Origin: Monodelphis domestica
Taxonomy: Eukaryota; Chordata; Mammalia; Didelphimorphia; Didelphidae
Reading direction: 5' to 3'
NCBI RefSeq assembly: GCF_027887165.1
Contig: NC_077235.1
Span: 10,163,384 to 10,227,383 of the forward strand
DNA: 64,000 nucleotides
Made by a program: the position numbers and the translations under genes. This document shows positions 1 through 11,870 of this stretch, piece by piece. A model generated the notes under the pieces. The model ran no database searches. It was not told the DNA's origin and saw only the letters and a program-made list of their open reading frames with translations. Position 1 is the first letter of the stretch. The number at the start of each line of letters is the position of its first letter.

Positions 1-1163
1 TCTGGAATACATCAAATTAAAAAGTTTTTGTACAAACAAAACCAATGTAACCAAAATTAGAAGGGTAGCAACAGATTGGGAAACAATCTTCATAAAAACC
101 TCTGACAAAGGTTTAATTACTCAAATTTACAAAGAGCTAAATCAATTGTACAAAAAAGTCAAGCCATTCTCCAATTGATAAATGGGCAAGGGACATGAAC
201 AGGCAGTTCTCAGCCAAAGAAATCAAAACTATTAATAAGCACATGAAAAAGTGTTCTACATCTCTTATAATCAGAGAGATGCAAATCAAAACAACTCTGA
301 GGTATCACCTCACACCTAGCAGATTGGCTAACATGACAGCTATGGAAAGTAATGAATGCTGGAGGGGATGCGGCAAAGTAGGGACATTAATTCATTGCTG
401 GTGGAGTTGTGAACTGATCCAACCATTCTGGAGGGCAATTTGGAACTATGCCCAAAGGGTGACAAAAGACTGTCTGCCCTTTGATCCAGCCATAGCACTG
501 CTGGGTTTGTACCCCAAAGTGATAATAAGGAAAAAGACTTGTACAAGAATATTCATAGATGCACTCTTTGTGGTGGCCAAAAATTGGAAAACCAGGGGAT
601 GCCCAATAATTGGGGAATGGCTGAACAAATGGTGGTATATGTTGGTGATGGAATACTATTGTGCTAAAAGGAACAATAAAGTAGAGGAATTCCATGGAGA
701 CTGGAACAACCTCCAGGAAGTGATGCAGAGCGAAAGGAGCAGAACCAGGAAAACATTGTACACAGAGACTGATACATTGTGGTACAATCGAACGTGATGG
801 ACTTCTCCATTAGTATCAATGCAATGTCCCTGAACAATCTGCAGGGATCTAAAAAATACTACCCACAAGCAGAGGATAAACTGTGGGAGTAAAAACACCG
901 AGGAAAAGCAACTGCTTGACTACAGGGTTGGAGGTGATATGACTGAGGAGAGACTCTAAATGAACACTCTAATGCAAATACCAACAACATGGAAATGGGT
1001 TTGAGTCAAGAACACATGTGATACCCAGTGGAATCGTGCGTTGCCTATGGGAGAGGGAAAGGTGGTGGGAGGGGGGAGGGGAGGAAAAGAAAATAATCTT
1101 TGTTTCCAGTGAATAATGTTTGGAAATGACCAAATAAAATAATGTTTAAAATAAAAAAAAAGA
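1..1163 (+). mobile_element. LINE-1, 3' part (ORF2 C-terminus, 3' UTR, poly(A))
   Basis: The 3' end of a sense-strand L1 whose 5' part lies outside the window. An open frame at about 159-797 encodes the last ~200 residues of ORF2, including the cysteine-rich C-terminal motif (CWRGCGKVG, then HCWWSC) and a C-terminus ending LWYNRT. Frames upstream of 150 are broken. The 3' UTR carries a G-rich stretch (about 1050-1085), the family's conserved tgaccaaataaa string, and an A-rich tail at about 1140-1163. It is nearly identical to 8600-9698, so both belong to the same young family. Compared with this copy, the one at 9060 has lost about 32 bp. Confidence 0.93.
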
Positions 1164-1184
1164 AATAGTTTTGTATAAGTGGGT

Positions 1185-1710
1185 CTTTTCCTCCCCCATC
1201 CTTTTTTTTATCTTTTTAGGATACAGATCCAGTAGTAGTATCAAAGGGCATGCACAGTTCTAGAGCCCTTTGGGCATCATTCCAAATTGTCCTCCAGAAT
1301 GGTCAGATCAGTTTCCAACTCCATCACCAATGTACTAGTAGCCTAATTTTACCACATCCTCTCCAATGTTCCTATGTTTTCTAATCTGATGGGTGTGAGG
1401 TGGCATCTCGGAGTTGTTTTGATTAGCTTTTGTTACATTCATATGCTATAATTTGTTTAGCCAGTCCTCAGTGGATGGGCATCCTCTTACTTTCTAGTTC
1501 TTTACTTCTACAAAAGACCTATTAGAGATATTCTTGGCACATGAAAAGCCCTTTTCCTCTTCCTTTCATCTCTTTGGAGTATAGGTTTAGTGATGGGACA
1601 ACTGAGTCAAAGTTCCTGCAGGGACTTTTGAGTTCTGAATTGCTTTCCACAATGGTTTAATCAATTCATAGCTCCAGCAACAGTGTGCCAGTGCAGAAAA
1701 TCAGAATTCT
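1185..1710 (-). mobile_element. Old antisense L1 fragments (two pieces)
   Basis: Two diverged blocks resemble the reverse complement of L1 ORF2 C-terminal DNA. At about 1215-1430 the text matches the region reading ccaaattgccctccagaatgg in younger copies. At about 1455-1700 it matches the gttcagccattccccaattg region followed by a second copy of the same motif. Order and duplication suggest two separate ancient insertions. Frames are destroyed. Confidence 0.7.
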
Positions 1711-1744
1711 TTTTTTTAACGTTTAAATTTAAAAAATTTTTTTG

Positions 1745-2112
1745 TTTTTCAGAATCAGAATTCTTTAAGTATCTACTGTGTGCCAGGTGCTGTGCTTAGC
1801 ACTAGTGATAGCAAATGAAGCCAAAGACAATCCAATTCAATGAGCTTACCATCTAGCCGAGGAGAAAACAGACAATAGCTAGATGCAAAACAAGGGAGAG
1901 TCAGGATAACTGGGGAAGAGTTAATAGAGGGAAGGCACTGGGATGAAGAGAGGTTGGAGAGGCCTTCCTGTAGAAAGCTGGATTTTTGTTGGTACTTGAA
2001 GAAAGCCAGAGAGCTCAGTAGTTGAAGTAGAGATAGGAGAGTGTACCAGGCATGGGAACCAGCCAGAGAGAATGCCCAAAGCTGAGTAACTGAGTGTCTT
2101 GTTTGCGGAACA
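1745..2112 (+). repeat. Interspersed repeat of unnamed family, copy 1
   Basis: Begins with tactgtgtgccaggtgctgt and continues through ggccttcctgtagaaagctgg to a segment about a 'caggcatgggaaccagccagag'-like block. The same ordered blocks recur at 2386-3024 (with continuation after 9711) and at 23367-23760, so this is a dispersed family and not unique DNA. I cannot assign its class. No coding potential is seen. Confidence 0.6.
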
Positions 2113-2330
2113 GCCAGGATTTTTTCCCCACAGTTGTCACTTTCCTTTTTGTCATTTTGCTAGTCTGATGGATGTCAGGTGGAACCTCAGAGTTGCTTTA
2201 ATTTACTTTTCCCTAATTATGAACGACTTGGAGCGTATTTCATATGGTTGCTAATAGCATAGATTTTTTTCTTTTGAAAACGACCTGCATATATCCTTTG
2301 ACTGTTATCTTTTGGGTAATGGCTCTTCCA
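2113..2330 (-). mobile_element. Old antisense L1 ORF2 fragment
   Basis: Diverged text equivalent to the L1 region that in younger antisense copies reads ctgctaggtgtgaggtgatacctcagag, followed by the gattataagagatttagaaca equivalent. Only about 200 bp and heavily mutated. Confidence 0.6.
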
Positions 2331-2385
2331 ATTAAATCACTCCTAAAGTAGACTGCTACCTTGCCAGATAGAGGGTTCCTTCTCA

Positions 2386-3024
2386 GTCAGTGAAAAAAAC
2401 CCCAATTATTATGCGCCTACTATATACCAGAGGTCAGCTAGTTTTCATAGTAGTGTGGGCCATGATAGTGCTGGGCATGAAGTCAGGAAGACTCATCATT
2501 CTGAATTCAAATCTGACCTCAAACACGCACTGGCTTTGGGACTCTGGGCAAGTCACTTCCCCTGTTTGCCTGGGTTTCCTCATCTGTAAAATGAACTGGA
2601 GGAGGAAGCAGCCTACTACATCAGTATCTTTTCCAGGAAAACCTCAAATGGGGTCACAGAGTCGGACACGACTAGGATGAGTGAATAACCCCGACAATCA
2701 TGTGCCAGACACCATAGTAAGTGCTAGTGATACAAAGAAAAGGAAAACCAGTCCCTGCTTTCTAGAATCTCATATCCTAAAAGGAAAGACAATGGGTAGG
2801 CAGGCACATACCACTGTATACAGCATAGATGGTAGGTAATCTTAGAGGGGAAGGCACTAGCTGCTCTAGGGACCACTGACTATGGGCAGGGGGTGGCATC
2901 TGAGTTGTCTTGAATGAACCCTGGGAAATTAAGAGGTAGAGGTCAAGAGGGAAAGCATTTCCATCATGGGGCCCAGCCTGGACAAAGAGATGAGTGTGGA
3001 ACAGTCTGGAAAGACAGGAAGGGG
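2386..3024 (+). repeat. Unnamed repeat family, copy 2, 5' part (host of a SINE and of the full-length L1)
   Basis: Starts near ttatgcgcctactatatacc, is interrupted by a SINE at about 2470-2690, and resumes at tgtgccagacaccatagtaag. It runs to the L1 insertion point at 3024 and continues directly after the L1 at 9712 (gccaggttatgaagggcttt). Removing the L1 and one target-site duplication restores a continuous repeat, giving the order of events: old repeat, then SINE and L1. Confidence 0.65.
2470..2690 (+). mobile_element. tRNA-type SINE with gagtcggacacgact tail
   Basis: Contains agtcaggaagact, ctgggcaagtcacttcc, ctcatctgtaaaatgaactggag and the 3' signature ggtcacagagtcggacacgact. The same family recurs at 11450-11700, 17935-18165 (reverse), 41815-42060 (reverse) and 47160-47392. 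The 5' tRNA-like head is degraded in this copy. Confidence 0.8.
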
Positions 3025-3769
3025 AGGGAGTCAAGATGGTGGCTTAGCAAGCAGCAAAAGTTCAGACCTCGTGGAAGACCCTTCCTTACCGATACAGACT
3101 GAATGCTCCCAGGGCACGGAAATTCAAGCTGAACAACAGGACAGAAGCGGGGAACCCTCCTTCTGGACTCAAATCAAAAGGTACACCCCCCCCCCCAAAG
3201 CCAGAGTCCGAGAATACTCAGGGCTAAGGGGAAGGCAAAGCGAAGGTCCCAGGACCCCTCCCCCACAACCCAGAGGGCTGAGCCCCCAGCAGCAGCGGGA
3301 ACCTCTGAGCGGGCAAAGGTGCTGGTTTGGAGGGTCTACCTTGTGAGCAGCGGGGTGCCGGGCTTGGAGCATCCAGCTTGGACAGCGGGGAGGAAGCCAG
3401 GGAGAGAAGGGGCTGTGGATGGGTCCCTCCATCGGGCTCCAATCTCACCGTTGCCTCAGGGCACATCCAGACCAATCCAGTTGAACATAATTCCATCAGA
3501 ACTCCTCAGAGTTTAGGGAGACAGGCAAAGGCACTTGCGGACAGCGGAGAAGCAGCTGGAGAGAACTGGAGAGGGCCTGGGCGGCTCAGCCTTTCAGGAG
3601 TCTTCAGAGCCTCAGAGCTTCATACCACACACAGCCCGACCCAGTTGAACTCAATCCAATCAAAAGCCTCCAGAGGACAGGGAAGCTAACATTCCTCCCC
3701 TAGAGACTGTACCAAGAGATCTGACAAAGCTCCAAGAGGGGAGACTGACAGCCCCAAAACCAAAACAAA

Positions 3770-4901
3770 ATGAGAGGAGCAAGAGCACAGCCAAATATGG
3801 GGAGCAAAGAAGGGGTAAACTTGAGCAAACAACAGAAAAAGAAGAAAGAAATTACAATAGACAGCTTTTGCACAGGTAATGAGCAAAGAGCGAATGAAAC
3901 AGATGGGGAGGGATCAGCAAAGGAAAAATCAGAAATCCCAGTGAATTGGATACAGGCTTTGGAAGAACTCAAAATGCAATTCAAAACACAATTAAGAGAG
4001 GCTGAAGACAATTGGGAAAAGAACTTAAAAACTAAGATAAGCCATCTGGAAACAGAAAATAGTGTCTTGAAAGCCAAAATCAACCAGCTGGAAAATGAGG
4101 CAAAGGAGATGAAAGATGAGGCAAAGCAGATGAAATATGAGGTGAAGAAGATGAAAGATGACCTCCAAAGAAAAGCTGACCAAAAGGAAAAGGACGACCA
4201 AAAAAACTAAGGATGAAATCCAGTCTTTAAGAACCAGAATACAACAACTAGAATCATGTGACCTCACAAGGCAGCAGGACACTATAAAACAAAACCAAAA
4301 GAATGAAAATATTGAGGAAAATATGAAGAATCTCATTCACAAAACAGAGGATTTAGAAAATCGTTCAAGGAGAGACAATTTAAGAATTATTGGCCTACCG
4401 GAAGACCCTGACAAAAGAAAAAGCCTGGACATTATATTACAGGAAATTATTCAAGAAAACTGCCCCGAAATCCTTGAACAAGGGGGAAAAGTGGAGATTG
4501 ATAGAATCCACAGATCACCTCCTGTACTTAATCCCCAACTGACAACACCCAGGAATGTTATAGCCAAATTCAAGAACTATCAGACCAAAGAAAAGATATT
4601 ACAAGCTGCCAAGAAGAAGTCATTCAGATACCAAGGAACCACAGTGAGGATAACTCATGATCTGGCTGCATCCACACTGAAAAAAAGAAAGGCATGGAAT
4701 ACGATATTCTGGAAAGCAAGGGAACTAGGTCTACAACCAAGAATCAACTACCCAGCAAAATTGACCATATTATTTCAGGGGAAAGTATGGTCATTCAACA
4801 AAATAGAAGAATTTCAAGAATTCGTAAAGAAAAGACCAGACCTGAACAGAAAATTTGATGTACAAGCACAGAACTCAAGAGAATCATCAAAAGGTAATTA
4901 A
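3770..4901 (+). pseudogene. L1 ORF1 (RNA-binding protein), one frameshift
   Basis: The ATG at 3770 opens a basic, coiled-coil-rich N-terminal half (146 codons; heptads around SHLETENSVLKAKINQLENE and repeated DEAKQMK-type units) that stops at 4210. The rest is in the next frame, from about 4200 to the stop at 4901. It includes the L1 RRM hallmark SRRDNLRIIGLPED and a C-terminal domain ending in a basic tail. The frames switch in an A-run at about 4199-4206, consistent with a one-base slippage. Family knowledge: ORF1p trimerises through its coiled coil and coats L1 RNA. Apart from this shift the frame is open throughout, so the copy is not very old. Confidence 0.9.
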
Positions 4902-5619
4902 AAAAGAGAGGAAAAAAAGAAAAACAAAAAACATTTTTAAGAGACTCAATAAGTTAAAATGATATGTACCCCTATAAGAAAAGAGGTAATTGGTAACTGT
5001 TAAAAACTGATGTTATTGCCTGGGCAGCAAAAAGAAGTATACTTAGAGGCTACAGCAACAAACTGTATAGGATGAAAGGACAAGACATAAATAGTTATAT
5101 AGAGATATGCATGCAAAAATACATACACATGAGTATGCATATATATATGTAACTAGAGCTTAAAATAGGTTAATATTAAAAGAAATGGGAAAAGAAACAA
5201 ATGGGGGTAAATTTATGTCATAAAGAAGCTCATGGTGGGAGGGGGGGGAACATCAATACACTGGGAGGGTAAAGAGGTCGGAGACAGGAAATACTCAACT
5301 TTTACATGCTTTGAAAGTGACTCAAAGAGGGAAAAACAATCCAATCCATTGGGCAGAGAATAGATTTGCACCCTATAGGGGAGTAGAAGGGTAACAAACG
5401 GTCTGGTGGGGAGGGAAGCAGTATAAGAGAGGGAGGGAGCGGGGGGGGTTAACTTTAGAAAGACTACAGGGAAAATAAGGGGGGATAAATAGGGAGGGGG
5501 ATAGAAAGGGAAGTAAAATAAGGGTGGGAACAAGGGGAACTGTTCAAAAGCAAACATTGGTGTAGAAGGAAATAGTGAAAGAAGAAAAGGCAGGAAAAGG
5601 AGCAGAAATCAAAATGCTG

Positions 5620-8600
5620 GGAAATACACAGCTAGTAATAATAACTCTGAATGTGAATGGAATGAACTCACCTATAAAACGCATTTAGAGCCCAAATTAG
5701 AGTCCAAAACCCTACCATATGCTGTCTACAAGAAACACATATGAGAAAGGTAGATACACATAGGGTGAAAGTAAGAGGGTGAAGCCAAATCTATTGGGCA
5801 TCAACTGACAAAAAGAAGGAAGGAATCGCAATCATGATATCCAACAAAGCCAAAGTAAAAATAAATCTAGTTAAAAGAGATAGGGAAGGTAATTACATCC
5901 TGATAAAAGGCAGTATAGACAGTGAGGAAATATTTGTACTCAACATGTATGCACCAAATAGCATAGCATCCAAATTTCTAAAGGAGAAACTAGAGGAACT
6001 CAAGGATGAAATAGATAGAAAAACTATACTAGTGGGAGACCTGAACCTTCCTCTATCTGAACTAGATAAATCAAACCAAAAAATAAATAAAAGAGAGGTA
6101 AGAGAAGTGAATGAAATCTTAGAAAAATTAGAGTTAGTAGACATGTGGAGAAAAATAAATAGGGACAAAAAGGAATATACCTTCTTTTCAGCAGCACATG
6201 GTACATTCACAAAAATTGACCATGTATTAGGGCATAAAAACATTGCAAACAAGTGCAAAAGAGCAGAAATAATAAATGCAACTTTCTCAGATCACAATGC
6301 AATGAAAATAATAATTAGTAAGGGAACATGGAGAGGTAAATCGAAAATTAATTGGAAATTAAACAATACAATTCTCCAAAACCAGTTAGTTAAAGAACAA
6401 ATCATAGAAACAATTAATAACTTCATTGAAGAAAATGACAATGATGAGACATCCTTTCAAAACCTATGGGATGCAGCCAAAGCAGTACTCAGGGGTAAAT
6501 TTATATCCTTGAGTTCACATATTAACAAATTAAGAAGGGCAGAGGTCAATGAACTGGGCATGCAAATTAAAAAAATTAGAAAGTGAACAAATTAAAAATC
6601 CTCAGATGAAGACTAAATTAGAGATCTTAAAACTCAAAGGAGAAATTAATAAAATTGAAAGTCAAAGAACTATTTATTTAATAAATAAGACTAGAAGCTG
6701 GTACTTTGAAAAAACAAATAAAATAGACAAAGTACTAGTCAGTCTAATTAAAAAAAGGAAAGAAATAAACCAAATTGACAGTACCAAGATGAAAAAGGAG
6801 ACCTCACCTCTAATGAAGAGGAAATTAAGGCAATCATTAAAAACTACTCTGCCCAATTATATGGCAAAAAATATGGCAATCTAGGTGATATGGATGAATA
6901 CTTACAAAAATATAAATTACCTAGACTAAAAGAGGAAGAAATAAATTACCTTAACAACCCCATTTCAGAAAAAGAAATTGAACAAACCATCAAAGAATTC
7001 CCTAAGAAAAAATCCCCAGGTCCAGATGGATTCACAAATGAATTCTAGCAAACATTCAAAGAACAACTAATCCCAATATTAAACAAACTATTTGACAGAA
7101 TAGGCCAAGAAGGAGTTCTACCAAATTCATTCTATGACACAAACATGGTACTGATCCCAAAGCCAGGCAGGTCAAAAACAGAGAAAGAAAACTATAGACC
7201 AATCTCCCTAATGAATATAGATGCAAAAATCTTAAATAGAATACTATCAAAAAGGCTCCAGCAAGTCATCACAAGGGTCATCCACTATGACCAGGCAGGA
7301 TTCATACCAGGAATGCAAGGATGGTTCAATATTAGGAAAACCATCCACATAATTGACCATATTAACAAGGAAACTGACAAAAATTACATGATTATCTCAA
7401 TAGATACAGAAAAAGCCTTTGATAAAATACAACACCCATTCCTATTGAAAACACTAGAAATTATAGGAATAGAAGGGCCTTTCCTAAAAATAATAAACAG
7501 TATATATCTAAAACCATCAGCAAACATCATCTGCAATAGGGATAAACTAGAAGCCTTTCCAATAAGATCAGGAGTAAAACAAGGATGGCCATTATCACCT
7601 CTATTATTTAACATTGTACTAGAAACACTAGCAGTAGCAATTAGAGAAGAAAAAGAAATTGAAGGTATTAAAATAGTCAATGAGGAGACCAAGCTATCAC
7701 TCTTTGCAGACGATATGATGGTTTACTTAAGGAATACTAGAGAATCAACCAAAAAGTTACTCAAAATAATCAACAACTTTAGCAAAGTTGCAGGATACAA
7801 AATAAATCCACATAAGTCATCAGCATTTCTATATATCTCTAACCCACTTCAGCAGCAAGAATTAGAAAGAGAAATACCATTTAAAATCACCCTGAACAAT
7901 ATAAAATACTTAGGAATCTATCTGCCGAGACAAACACAGGAACTATATGAACACAACTACAAAACACTTTCCACACAGCTAAAACTAGATCTAAACAATT
8001 GGAAAAACATTGATTGCTCATGGGTGGGACAAACTAACATAATAAAAATGACAATCCTACCCAAATTAATTTACTTATTTAGTGCCATACCCATTGAACT
8101 ACCAAAAAACTTCTTTACTGAATTAGAAAAAACCATAACTAAGTTCATTTGGAAGAACAAAAGATCAAGAATATCCAGGGAAATAATGGAAAAAAATGCA
8201 AAGGAAAGAGTCTCAGATCTCAAAGTATACTATAAAGCAGTGGTTATCTAAACAATTTGGTACTGGCTAAGAGACAGAAAGGAGGATCAGTGGAATAGAC
8301 TTGTCGTAAATGATCTCAGAAAGACAGTTTATGACAAACCCAAAGACCCCAGCTTTTGGGACAAAAATCCATTATTTGATAAAAACTGCTGGGAAAATTG
8401 GAAGACAGTGTGGGAGAGATTAGGTTTGGATCAACACCTCACACCCTACACCAAGGTAAATTCAGAATGGGTGAATGACTTGAACATAAAGAAGGAAACT
8501 ATAAGTAAATTAGGTGAACACAGAATAGTATACATGTCAGACCTTTGGGAAGGGAAAGATTTTAAAAACCAAGCAAGACTTAGAAAGAGTCACAAAATGT

Positions 8601-9375
8601 AAAATAAATAATTTTGACTACATCAAATTAAAAAGTTTTTGTACAAACAAAACCAATGTAACTAAAATCAGAAGGGTAGCAACAAATTGGGAAATAATCT
8701 TCATAAAAACCTCTGACAAGGTTTAATTACTCAAATTTACAAAGAGCTAAATCAATTGTACAAAAAAATCAAGCCATTCTCCAATTGATAAATGGGCAAG
8801 GGACATGAACAGGCAGTTCTCAGCCAAAGAAATCAAAACTATTAATAAGCACATGAAAAAGTGTTCTACATCTCTTATAATCACAGAGATGCAAATCAAA
8901 ACAACTCTGAGGTATCACCTCACACCTAGCAGATTGGCTAACATAACAGCTATGGAAAGTAATGAATGCTGGAGGGGATGTGGCAAAGTAGGGATACTAA
9001 TTCATTGCTGGTGGAGTTGTGAATTGATCCAGCCATTCTGGAGGGCAATTTGGAACTATTGATCCAGCCATAGCACTGCTGGGTTTGTATCCCAAAGAGA
9101 TAATAAGGAAAAAGATTTGTACAAGAATATTCATAGCTGCACTCTTTGTGGTGGCCATAAATTGGAAAATGAGGGGATGCCCTTCAATTGGGGAATGGCT
9201 GAACAAATTGTGGTATATGTTGGTGATGGAATACTATTGTGCTAAAAGGAATAATAAAGTGGAAGAATTCCATGGAGACTGGAACAACCTCCAGGAAGTG
9301 ATGCAGAGCGAAAGGAACAGAACCAGGAAAACATTGTACACAGAGACTGATACACTGTGGTACAATCGAAGGTAA
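5620..9375 (+). pseudogene. L1 ORF2 (endonuclease / reverse transcriptase), multiply broken
   Basis: The 5' endonuclease start (about 5630-5830) is interrupted by stops. The rest of the domain is readable at 5834-6586, with the motifs VGDLNLPLSELDKS, HGTFTKIDHVLGHK and SDHNAMKI. The reverse transcriptase lies at about 6890-8251, with [26 protein letters not shown] and the catalytic FADDMMVYL. The C-terminal cysteine motif is at about 8960-9050. Lesions seen: a frame change near 6570 (A-run), another near 6790, TAG at 7046, TAA at 8249, a shift near 8565, and loss of about 32 bp at about 9060 compared with the copy at 1-1163. No functional protein is possible. Confidence 0.92.
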
Positions 9376-9698
9376 TGGACTTCTCCATTAGTGGCAGTGT
9401 AATGTCCCTGAACAATCTGTAGGGATCTAAAAAACACTATCCTCAAGCAGAAGATAAACTGTGTGAGTAGACTACAGGGGTTGAGGGGATATGACTGAGG
9501 AGAGACTCTAAACGAACACTCTAATGCAAATACCAACAACATGGAAATGGGTTTGAATCAAGAACACATGTGATACCCAGTGGAATCGCGTGTGGGGTAT
9601 GGGAGAGGTAGTGGGAGGGTGGGGAGGGAAGAAAAGAAAATTATCTTTGTTTCCAGTGAATAATGTTTGGAAATGACCAAATAAAAATTTAAAAAAAG

Positions 9699-9810
9699 AG
9701 ACAGGAAGGGGCCAGGTTATGAAGGGCTTTAAAGGACAAACAGACAACTTTATCCTGGAAGTAATTGGGAGTCCCTGGAATTTATTGAGCGGAGCTAAGG
9801 GAACCTCTCC
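9699..9810 (+). repeat. Target-site duplication and 3' continuation of unnamed repeat copy 2
   Basis: 9699-9711 is the right-hand copy of the L1 target-site duplication. The following text (gccaggttatgaagggcttt, then a ggagtccctggaatttattgag block) continues the repeat interrupted at 3024. Confidence 0.65.
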
Positions 9811-10365
9811 CCTAATTAGAGTTCTTCAAGCAAAGGCTTGAATGATCCCTTGTTGTATTGCTTTTTTAGGTTACGTTGGACTAGCAGGACTCTAAGGTGC
9901 CTTCCAGCCCTGAGGATTCTGGGCATCATTCCATTATTCCACAGTGGCTAAACACTAGTCATAGGGAGGAGGGTAGGCTCAATTGCTTGGGTAGCTGTGG
10001 TCTAAGCAAATTCTACTTAAAAAAGAGCAATGCTTTGGGTTTTTTATACCAGTCATTTTGCTGTGATACCCTTTCTTGCTATAATGAAAACCAGACTTCC
10101 TGCCAAGGTGGTTGCCTGAAGGAGAGGCAGACCACCCAGGTCCCCCCTCTCTGTTTCAGCAAAATCCTGACATTCACACCAGACTGCAAAATGATCAAGA
10201 AATTCTGTGAGAGACTAAATGACTTCTTCCACCACTGAGCTCATGTGCAGCCTGAGCAAGGATCAGGAGTGAGGAGTTAAGGGGGAGGTTAGTACAGGCC
10301 ACAAACTTCCTGACTCTGAAGAGAGGGATAAAAATGAGGGAAAAAGAAAAGCAGGAGAGTCAAAT
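9811..10365. other. Intergenic, no recognised gene
   Basis: A short stretch near 9890-9920 (ccttccagccctgaggattctg) looks like an old repeat. The remainder (9950-10365) shows no transposon or exon signature I recognise. A small plus frame ending at 10238 is cysteine-containing but has no supporting splice or promoter signal. Confidence 0.4.
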
Positions 10366-11090
10366 TTGAGGAGATTGTCCCTTTGGCAGCTGAGGGAGCA
10401 GCTGAACAGATTGTGCTATATGAATGTCATGGAATATTACTGCACCATGGGGCAGCTAGGTGACTTAGTGGGTAGAGAGCCAGGTCTGGTTCAGGTGTGC
10501 AAGGCTTGGCTACAAGAAGGAATCAGGGATCTGCCACCCCAGTTGCCACATAGAGGAGGTCCTCTTCTCAGGACAGAGAGGAGGAACATATGCCCTCAGA
10601 CACTTCCCAGCTGGGTGACCCTGGGCAAGTCACTTAACCCCCATTGCCCGGCCCTTACTACTCTTCTGCCTTGGAGCCAATACCCAGTATTGATTCTAAG
10701 ATGGAAGGGAAGGGTTTGAAAATATTATTATACCATAATAAATAGGAGATTCCTGAGAATCCTGGGTAGCATGAAGTGATGTAGAGTGAAGCGAGCAGAG
10801 TCAGAAAAACAATTTCTGCAAGGATAGCAACACCAGAAGAAAGAGAACTCCAAGAGCCTGAAAAACTCTGCTAAACACACTGATCAGCCATGGTTCTGGA
10901 GGCCTTACAATGAATCGTATTTCCCAGTTCGTGACATATGACGCAGATTTGTGGATAAGGCCAGGGTGGGATTTTTGCCTCACTCTGCTTACTTGTGACA
11001 CGGTTTGGTTGTTTTTCCTTTCTCTTTCCCAGTTTTTAATTGGCTGGGCAAGGAGGTGGGGTGGCAGAGCCGGAAGAAGAAAGGCTTAGC
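10366..11090 (+). mobile_element. Old L1 3'-end relic split by a SINE
   Basis: 10385-10446 resembles the L1 stretch gaacaaattgtggtatatg...atggaatactattg. It resumes at about 10727 (accataataaataggagattc, then gaagtgatgtagagtgaagcgagcagag), matching the end of ORF2 in an older subfamily. A SINE occupies 10447-10726. The 3' part (10900-11090) is poorly preserved. Confidence 0.65.
10447..10726 (+). mobile_element. SINE (ggcagctaggtg family) with internal extra segment
   Basis: The head ggggcagctaggtgacttag and the 3' part (cttcccagctgggtgaccct through ttctaagatggaag) match the family also seen at 12997, 22586 and 39597. About 90 bp (roughly 10490-10580) between them has no counterpart in the other copies. 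Confidence 0.85.
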
Positions 11091-11139
11091 ATCCCATCAC
11101 AGAGATTTTTCCCAGACCAGTTTCTAATCATTTACCGAG

Positions 11140-11235
11140 ACAAGGCTGCTAGGTGGCGCTGCAGTGGACAAAGCACTTAGTCTGGAGTCAGGAAGGGCTG
11201 AATTAAAATTTGGCCTCAGACACCAACTAGCTGGG
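11140..11235 (+). mobile_element. SINE 5' fragment
   Basis: gctgctaggtggcgctgcagtgg followed by agtcaggaagggctgaatt and a truncated gctgggcaatcct. This is the head of the tRNA-type SINE with its 3' end missing. Confidence 0.7.
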
Positions 11236-11254
11236 CAATCCTGAGAAAGAGGGA

Positions 11255-11445
11255 AGGCAACAAGCATTTATAAGGTGCTTACTATGTGCCAGACATTATG
11301 CTAAGTGCTTTTTGATCCCCACAACAACCTTGGGAAGTAAGTGCTGCTATCATCTCAGTTTTACAGTTGAAGAAACTGAGGCAAACAGCAGTTCAGTGAC
11401 ATGCTCAGGGTCATACAGCCAGATTTGGGCTCAGGCCTTTCTGAT
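11255..11445 (+). mobile_element. MIR-type SINE relic
   Basis: Contains tgcttactatgtgccagaca, the tttacagttgaagaaactgaggc core and catgctcagggtcatacagcc, the standard order of a MIR element in sense orientation. Confidence 0.75.
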
Positions 11446-11449
11446 TCCT

Positions 11450-11700
11450 AGAGACAGCTAGTGGATAGAGTGTTGGACATGGAGAAGGAAGGCCTGAGTT
11501 CAGATGTGACCTCAGATATTCGATAGTCTAGTTGTGAGACCCTGGGCAAGTCACTGATCCTCTGCTTGTCTGAATCCACTGCAATGGCAAACCACTCTAG
11601 TGTCTTTACTGAGAAAACCTCTGGGAACAGTACTGGTATATCATGGTCCATGGGATCGCCAAGAGTCATACACAACTGAACAATACCAACAACTTCCTGA
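11450..11700 (+). mobile_element. tRNA-type SINE (gacacgact-tail family)
   Basis: Head gagacagctagtggatagag, then ctgggcaagtcactgatcctc, caatggcaaaccactctag, and a degraded tail (gccaagagtcatacacaactg followed by aacaatacc). Full length for the family. Confidence 0.8.
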
Positions 11701-11870
11701 CTCTGATCTGCTGCTTTTCCACTGTCAGATTCAGTTCTCATAGCTGTAAAATGGGAAGTAAAAATAGAACCTACCTCCTATTTGCAAACTGTGTCATAAG
11801 CCTTATGGTCCTATATAAATGCTAGCTGAAATTCTTTATTAAAAAACTAGATGACTACTGCAACATTTTA

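Larger units (their letters stand above)
3025..9698 (+). mobile_element. Full-length but inactivated LINE-1 with target-site duplication
   Basis: The element spans about 6.67 kb: a 5' UTR starting at the agggagtcaagatggtggct motif, ORF1, an inter-ORF A/G-rich spacer (4905-5600), ORF2, a 3' UTR and an A7 tail at 9691-9697. A 13-bp duplication (AGACAGGAAGGGG) flanks it at 3012-3024 and 9699-9711, so both ends are exact. ORF1 carries a frameshift. ORF2 carries several frameshifts, in-frame stops at 7046 and 8249, and a deletion near 9060, so it cannot mobilise itself. The host sequence is an older repeat that resumes after the duplication. Confidence 0.95.

Noticed and set aside
9897-10238. 113-codon cysteine-containing plus frame
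   Set aside because: No family match, no splice or promoter signals, and an overlapping repeat-like start. Not enough to call a gene.
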